Origin: Sneathia sanguinegens | GTDB taxonomy: Bacteria > Fusobacteriota > Fusobacteriia > Fusobacteriales > Leptotrichiaceae | NCBI RefSeq assembly: GCF_001517935.1 | Contig: NZ_LOQF01000002.1 | Coordinates: forward strand, 118,206 to 182,205 | Length of the DNA: 64,000 bases | Direction: 5' to 3' | Made by a program: the position numbers and the translations under genes | The notes under the pieces: model-generated | Seen by the model: the letters and a program-made list of their open reading frames with translations, nothing else | Told to the model about the DNA's origin: nothing | The model's database searches: none | Shown: one piece after another, positions 59,593 to 64,000 of the stretch | Position numbering within the stretch: position 1 is the first letter of the stretch | Layout of the letters: each line of letters opens with the position of its first letter

Positions 59593-61321
59593 TAAAGCTC
59601 TTAAACGAATGATACATATGGTCTTCAAAAAAAGCCCATTGAAGTTTTTTACAATAATTATCTCTATACTAATTTTTAAAATTTGTAGTACCTATTCAAC
59701 AAAATTAATACAAGTTATTATCGATAAAGTCTTAATTCCTAAAAGATTAGATCTTTTACCTAAATATATTACAATTTTAGGATTAATTTACCTAATATCT
59801 ATTTGCTTTGAAGAACTTAATATCCTACTCGCAATACCACTTTCACAAGATGTTATGTTTGGCATTAGAAAAAAATCTTTTGAAAAACTACAAAATTTAC
59901 CCATTGTATTTTTTGACACACATGAACACGGAGATATTATGAGTAAGTTTACAAACGATATAGACTCCATGAACACTTTCTTGGAATTTTCTATGTTCAA
60001 TATTTTTAGTGGTATAGTCGAAATGATTGCTCTATTAGCTATTATGATATATATTTCATATAAGCTAGCAATTGTTGTAATATTCTTTAGTGCTTTATCG
60101 TATGTAATAATATATTTATTTTCAAAATACAGCATTAAATCTTATGACACAAACCAAAAAAATATTGGATCTATAAACGGTTACATTGAAGAAAGCGTTA
60201 ATGGTCAAAATATTGTAAAACTATTTAACTATGAAAAAAGAAATAATTCAATATTTAAACGTTTAAATAATGCATGGTTAAAAAGCATAGTAAGTGCAAA
60301 CATATATTCAAATACTATATTTCCAGTTATAGGAACAATAAACTTCTTACAATATGCATGTATAGCAATTGTTGGAACTATATTTCATACTTCAATAGGT
60401 ACAATAGGAAGTTTTTTACTATTAAGTAGACTAATTGCTATGCCCCTATTTATCTTTTCTTTTGAAGTTGGTATGGTTAATTCAGCACTTGCTGGAGCTA
60501 AAAGAGTCTTTGAACTTATGGACCTAGATAATGAAATTGATGAGGGTAAGGTATACTTAAAAGATGGATACTGGATATTAGAGAATAATGAAAAGGTTAA
60601 ATGTGTTGGAAACATTGAGTTTATTAACGTTGATTTTTCATATAATAAAGATAAAAAAATATTAAAAAATATAAATATGTATGCAAAATATGGTCAAAAA
60701 ATAGCTATCGTTGGTCCAACAGGTAGTGGTAAAACTACAATTACTAACCTTATTAACCGATTCTATGAAATTGATAGTGGAACTATTACTTTTGATGGTA
60801 TTGATATTAGAAGGATTAATAAGTCTGATTTAAGAAAAAATATAACTGTTGTTTTACAGGATAGTATACTCTTTTCTGGAACAATCTTAGATAATATTAG
60901 ATACTCAGATGAAACTATTTCAAAAGAAGAAGTCATTGAAGTAGCAAAACAAATAGGTGCACATCATTTTATCTCACAACTTGAAAAAGGCTATGAAACA
61001 TACATATCTGGTAATACTGATACACTTTCTCAAGGGCAAAAACAATTATTATGCCTTGTACGTGCAAAATTACGTAATACACCTGTTCTAATACTAGATG
61101 AAGCAACATCTAATATTGATACAAGAACTGAAAAAATTGTACAAGATGGTATGGATAAATTGATGCATGGAAAAACTGTATTTGTCATAGCACACAGACT
61201 ATCAACAATAATAGATTCAGATGTTATCATGGTACTTGAAAATGGTGAAATAATAGAACGTGGTACACACGCACAATTACTTGCAAAGAATAATGTGTAT
61301 GCTAATTTATATAATGGATAA
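59582..61321 (+). CDS. ABC exporter subunit B with intact nucleotide site
   Basis: 579 residues from ATG 59582 (MKNSKALKRMIHMVFKKS), 7 nt after AGGAGG within the previous gene. Six membrane helices, then Walker A GPTGSGKTT, signature LSQGQKQ, Walker B VLILDEATSNID with catalytic Glu and H-loop VIAHRLST. It completes the heterodimer. The substrate may be a drug, lipid or peptide; sequence does not decide. No regulator or peptide gene is adjacent. Confidence 0.92.
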   Translation: MKNSKALKRMIHMVFKKSPLKFFTIIISILIFKICSTYSTKLIQVIIDKVLIPKRLDLLPKYITILGLIYLISICFEELNILLAIPLSQDVMFGIRKKSFEKLQNLPIVFFDTHEHGDIMSKFTNDIDSMNTFLEFSMFNIFSGIVEMIALLAIMIYISYKLAIVVIFFSALSYVIIYLFSKYSIKSYDTNQKNIGSINGYIEESVNGQNIVKLFNYEKRNNSIFKRLNNAWLKSIVSANIYSNTIFPVIGTINFLQYACIAIVGTIFHTSIGTIGSFLLLSRLIAMPLFIFSFEVGMVNSALAGAKRVFELMDLDNEIDEGKVYLKDGYWILENNEKVKCVGNIEFINVDFSYNKDKKILKNINMYAKYGQKIAIVGPTGSGKTTITNLINRFYEIDSGTITFDGIDIRRINKSDLRKNITVVLQDSILFSGTILDNIRYSDETISKEEVIEVAKQIGAHHFISQLEKGYETYISGNTDTLSQGQKQLLCLVRAKLRNTPVLILDEATSNIDTRTEKIVQDGMDKLMHGKTVFVIAHRLSTIIDSDVIMVLENGEIIERGTHAQLLAKNNVYANLYNG

Positions 61322-61442
61322 TAAAGAAATAGAAGGAATAAAAAGTATGTTAAATAATGAAGAATATGAAGATGAAATTTATTGTGGCTTATACAAAGAA
61401 AATATACAATTTATTCAAAGATTATCCACAAAATATGTCTAA
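61314..61442 (+). CDS. Small ORF after the ABC exporter, uncertain
   Basis: 42 residues (MDNKEIEGIKSML... ending STKYV). Its ATG overlaps the stop region of subunit B. No family recognised. A second frame, +1 shifted from about 61371, encodes a protein-like stretch ending YIGENSLDLPSELCIF. The two may be pieces of one frameshifted gene. It may be a remnant rather than a gene. Confidence 0.3.
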   Translation: MDNKEIEGIKSMLNNEEYEDEIYCGLYKENIQFIQRLSTKYV

Positions 61443-61989
61443 GGGAATCTATATTGGTGAGAATTCTTTGGATTTGCCAAGTGAATTGTGCATTTTTTTA
61501 TAGTGAGACTAAATATATAATGTATTCAAAATCTATGAGAAGCATTATAGGTCTCACTATTTTAGTATCTTAGTTTGTATAGTTCGGTTATACATAAATA
61601 AAGTACATAAATTATTTTTATAATTTACACACTTTATTATACACTTCCAGTAGGAACTCAAGTAATAAGTCATAATCCTCCACAAGTAGATAAAAAGTCC
61701 TACCTTGGTCTATTTAGTTGTCAAAGATCAATTTCCCACTAAAATTTAATAGTAAAAAATCGACCCTCTTTGTTACCAGTTTAAGGACTTTCTAATCATT
61801 TTTATGTTTTTTTTTATCTTTTTCTTGCATAGTTTTAGTTGCATTTTCATTAAAATGGACAACAACCTCAATTGTTTTCCTCATACTTTTCAAGCATTAA
61901 AAAAAACGACCAGATTGCCATTTTCAGTCGTTTCTTTTTTCAGGGTCGCAAATTGCCACTTTGAAATTTTAAATATTATTGTTGATTAT
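61443..61989. other. Degraded, probably mobile-element-derived intergenic region
   Basis: About 550 nt without an intact gene. It holds a terminator-like stem (TAGTGAGAC / GTCTCACTA, 61501-61559, then TTTTAG) and several short minus-strand fragments. One (near 61630-61720) reads DQGRTFYLLVEDYDLLLEFL, and one (61792-61884) begins MRKTIEVVVHFNENATKTMQ. A hairpin AACGAC / GTCGTT (61905-61932) is flanked by A and T runs. Another minus frame (about 61900-61960) reads KKETTENGNLVVFF. The fragments look like a decayed mobilizable element. Confidence 0.45.
61792..61884 (-). pseudogene. Remnant of a small transposon-type protein (TnpW-like)
   Basis: A 30-residue frame starting MRKTIEVVVHFNENATKTMQ and ending after a lysine-rich run at a poly-A tract. 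One base shift in that tract would continue the reading (IKKNIKMI). It recalls small proteins carried by mobilizable transposons (xVxVHFxExxxETMxDKI). The match is from memory and weak. Confidence 0.3.
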
Positions 61990-62913
61990 TTAATCTTGTT
62001 TTTTGTCATCTTCTATTGATAGATACTCTCTATTTAATTCGTTGAGTAATTCTTCTTCACTTGGTAAATACAGCTTATATTTTGATGCAAATATCTGTTT
62101 TTCATCTTCAGGAAGAGTATATTTAACAATCGAATCGCTTTTGTCTGCACAAAGTACAATCCCTATTGGGGGATTATCTCCCTCATTCATCATTTCTCTT
62201 TCATAGTAATGGACATACATTTGCATTTGTCCTAAGTCTTGATGTGTCAAATCACCAATTTTTAAATCAATCAAAACAAAACATTTCAAAATATAGTTAT
62301 AAAAAACTAAATCTATTCTGAAATGTCTACCATCAAAGGTAAATCTTTTCTGTCTTGCTACAAAAGAAAAACCTCTGCCTAATTCTAAAAGAAATTTCTG
62401 CAAATGAGTTATTAAGGCTTGTTCTAAATCACTTTCATAAAAATCCGCATTAGCTTCCAGACCTAAAAACTCCAGCACATAAGGATCTCTTATAATATCC
62501 TCAGGGGCTTTATTTTTCTCTGATTGTGTTATTTCTTTTGACACTTCTTCTTTATTCTTGCTTGACAGCAATCTTTCATAAAAAAAACTATTTATCTGTC
62601 TATCAAGCTGTCTTGTACTCCAATTAGATTTTATAGCTTCTTCTAAATAAAAACTTCTTGCTCTTTCATTTTCAACACGCATTAAACTACGATAATGTGT
62701 CCAACTCAATTCGCTACGCAGTGCGTAGCCATTTGGAAAAGTAATATAAAACTGCCTCATATTTTTAAGATTTGCAACTGTAAATCCCTTTCCAAAATCC
62801 TTTGTCATCTGTTTAGATAGTTCTTGTAATAATCCTTGCCCATATTCTGCTGTATCTTTGCCACTTTGTTCATAAATAATTCTCTTGCCAATATTCCAGT
62901 ATGCTTCAACCAT
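61990..62913 (-). CDS. YhcG-type PD-(D/E)XK nuclease (DUF1016), 5' end probably broken
   Basis: 307 residues from ATG 62913. The N-terminal DUF1016 part is MVEAYWNIGKRIIYEQSGKD, LSWTHYRSLMRVENERAR-like. The C-terminal nuclease has RKRFTFDGRHFRIDLVFYN and the DLK motif in VLIDLKIGDL. No ribosome-binding site precedes ATG 62913. The frame reads on upstream (ISARNKVYKTANFA, typical of the family) without a start. An AAGGAG site with an ATG at 62960 sits in a different frame and meets a stop after two codons. So a 5' frameshift or truncation is likely. Codons such as CTG and CGT are unusual for this host, which suggests transfer. Confidence 0.75.
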   Translation of the reverse strand: MVEAYWNIGKRIIYEQSGKDTAEYGQGLLQELSKQMTKDFGKGFTVANLKNMRQFYITFPNGYALRSELSWTHYRSLMRVENERARSFYLEEAIKSNWSTRQLDRQINSFFYERLLSSKNKEEVSKEITQSEKNKAPEDIIRDPYVLEFLGLEANADFYESDLEQALITHLQKFLLELGRGFSFVARQKRFTFDGRHFRIDLVFYNYILKCFVLIDLKIGDLTHQDLGQMQMYVHYYEREMMNEGDNPPIGIVLCADKSDSIVKYTLPEDEKQIFASKYKLYLPSEEELLNELNREYLSIEDDKKQD

Positions 62914-62983
62914 TGCAAAATTTGCTGTCTTGTAAACTTTATTCCTTGCACTTATATCATTTATTTCTCCTTAATTAACTAAC

Positions 62984-63008
62984 AAAAAAAGCAACCTTTC
63001 ACAGTTGC
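62984..63008 (-). terminator. Terminator after the immunity-like gene
   Basis: GCAAC / GTTGC stem (62991-62995 with 63004-63008) and seven Ts on the minus strand. Confidence 0.75.
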
Positions 63009-63009
63009 T

Positions 63010-63219
63010 CTAATCTAATATATCTATTGATTCTATACAATCTATTACGATTTCTAAACCACATATTTCTAAATCAAATTTTGCCATCCAAGTTTCAAGA
63101 TAATCCTCATCATAATATACTCCAACTAATTTAAGATTTTTGAAATCATATTTTGTTTTTCTTTTGGTGTTTATGTTCATAGTTTTACCTATATTTTTTA
63201 ATAATTCATCTTTTAACAT
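63010..63219 (-). CDS. Small protein after toxin gene, candidate immunity protein
   Basis: 69 residues with a strong AGGAGG site, beginning 14 nt after the upstream stop. It is acidic in the second half (YYDEDYLETWMAKFDLEICG, IDCIESIDILD). No family recognised. The position directly after a toxin-like C-terminus, the size and the acidity suggest an immunity protein. Confidence 0.5.
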   Translation of the reverse strand: MLKDELLKNIGKTMNINTKRKTKYDFKNLKLVGVYYDEDYLETWMAKFDLEICGLEIVIDCIESIDILD

Positions 63220-63233
63220 ACCTACCTCCTATT

Positions 63234-64000
63234 TTAATATACAGGATACACATGATATCCTTTTTTAGAATATATTGTTCTAGTCTTTTTAGTGTCATAA
63301 TGTATTAACTTTATTCTATCCCAAGTTTTTCCTATATCACTATTGTGATAATAATTTTCATAATATTGAAGATTATTACCATTATATGTCACAATTATTT
63401 CACCTTTTCCTCTTATTCCCTTTTGCAACTCTCTGATTTTATCTTTATATTCATTATCTGTCATTTTATCACTATCTTTAAAATATGATTTATTCACTGG
63501 TGGATTTTTTAATAATTCATTATTATATTGTTTTGATAAATATTTATGTTTTAATTGTTGTTGTTCTTTTAATTTATTTGCATAATCTGTTATTAATAAT
63601 TTTTTTCTAAATTTAATTTCTTCGTATTCTAATTTGTTATTTAATTTAATATCTATAAATTCATTTAATGTTTGCGGAATATACTTCTCAGGTACTCCGT
63701 GATTTTTAAATAAATCAACAGTATAATTGTATTCTTTTGTATCTTTATACAATGTCTTTAAACTATTGTATTTCTTACTATTATACTTTATATCTACAAA
63801 ATTTTCAAATGAATTAGGTGCTTTATCTCCTAAAACTTTCTTATATCTTGCATACTGTCCGTAACCTTTTAATTGTTCTGGATTTTTCACATACTTCTCT
63901 GCCCATTCAGAATAGCTTATATTACCCACTGTATACTGTTTGCCATTTTCATCTCTTGCTATTCTTCCATCTTCTGTAACAGGACTATCTTCATAATATG
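63234..64000 (-). CDS. Phage MuF/polymorphic-toxin-like protein, C-terminal part (runs off window)
   Basis: The frame is open to the right edge, so at least 255 C-terminal residues are visible and the start is outside; the GTG at 63929 is internal. The edge sequence (DSPVTEDGRIARDENGKQYT then VGNISYSEWAEKYV) resembles the hinge segments of phage MuF-type head proteins and large secreted toxins. The end (GKTWDRIKLIHYDTKK, then TIYSKKGYHVYPVY) resembles barnase-like toxin modules of the Toxin_50 type, which close with IHYSxxGxHIVP. I infer an effector with a nuclease-like C-terminus; no biochemical residue is certain. Confidence 0.5.
   Translation of the reverse strand, partial: YYEDSPVTEDGRIARDENGKQYTVGNISYSEWAEKYVKNPEQLKGYGQYARYKKVLGDKAPNSFENFVDIKYNSKKYNSLKTLYKDTKEYNYTVDLFKNHGVPEKYIPQTLNEFIDIKLNNKLEYEEIKFRKKLLITDYANKLKEQQQLKHKYLSKQYNNELLKNPPVNKSYFKDSDKMTDNEYKDKIRELQKGIRGKGEIIVTYNGNNLQYYENYYHNSDIGKTWDRIKLIHYDTKKTRTIYSKKGYHVYPVY

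Noticed and set aside
63234..63929. A complete 231-residue gene starting at 63929
   Set aside because: The frame stays open to the edge and no ribosome-binding site precedes the GTG at 63929; it is the end of a longer protein.

Overview
The window is very AT-rich (my impression is 25-30% G+C) and gene-dense, with short Gram-negative-style intergenic gaps. It carries Lol-type lipoprotein export, outer-membrane beta-barrels, an autotransporter, MreB/MreC, a short-form HPF, NrdR and SepF. With the AT bias, this mix points to Fusobacteriota, most likely Leptotrichiaceae (Sneathia/Streptobacillus-like). That placement is an inference from gene content; no rRNA lies in the window.

Layout. 1-8.4 kb: obg (partial), sepF, an SDR, dps with its own operator, hpf, then a nine-gene leftward operon reading mreC, a LolA-like gene, recO, ptsN-type EIIA, nrdR, ftsB/divIC, a membrane protein, lolC/E and lolD. 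8.5-10 kb: a ykkC subtype-2 (PRPP/ppGpp-class) riboswitch with terminator ahead of an NCS2 purine permease. 10-16.5 kb: rpsB-tsf-pyrH-frr-mreB-dut, an O-antigen-ligase-like gene and a transglutaminase-like gene. 16.6-24.5 kb: galE-like, smc, L,D-transpeptidase, phosphoglucomutase and a Wzz-like gene. 24.6-33.6 kb: a three-gene surface operon with a large beta-barrel, an 1809-residue subtilisin autotransporter with an inserted domain, and a barrel protein interrupted by a coiled coil. 33.8-42.3 kb: PfkB kinase, an LDH-family enzyme, iclR-rel-tgt-pepC and a zinc alcohol dehydrogenase. 42.4-50.1 kb: pnp-pgsA, a degenerate pgsA paralogue, a Ca-type P-ATPase, a TPR/Sel1 lipoprotein and lgt. 50.3-56.6 kb (rightward): uppS, cdsA, two CheA-derived proteins and glgP. 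56.6-61.3 kb: DUF2752, TM2 and PspC small membrane proteins and a heterodimeric ABC exporter. 61.3-64 kb: a degraded mobile region with a YhcG-type nuclease, a small immunity-like gene and the C-terminal part of a phage MuF/polymorphic-toxin-like protein running off the edge.

Main themes. Most genes serve envelope growth: rod-shape proteins, lipid carrier synthesis, phospholipid headgroups, lipoprotein maturation and export, and outer-membrane proteins. The most unusual signal is at 51.7-54.1 kb. Two adjacent, translationally coupled proteins together cover recognisable CheA segments (P2-like in one; P3, P4 and P5/CheW-like in the other), but the kinase ATP-binding boxes are gone. They sit between cdsA and glgP in a window with no other chemotaxis or flagellar gene, which suggests a repurposed chemosensory scaffold.
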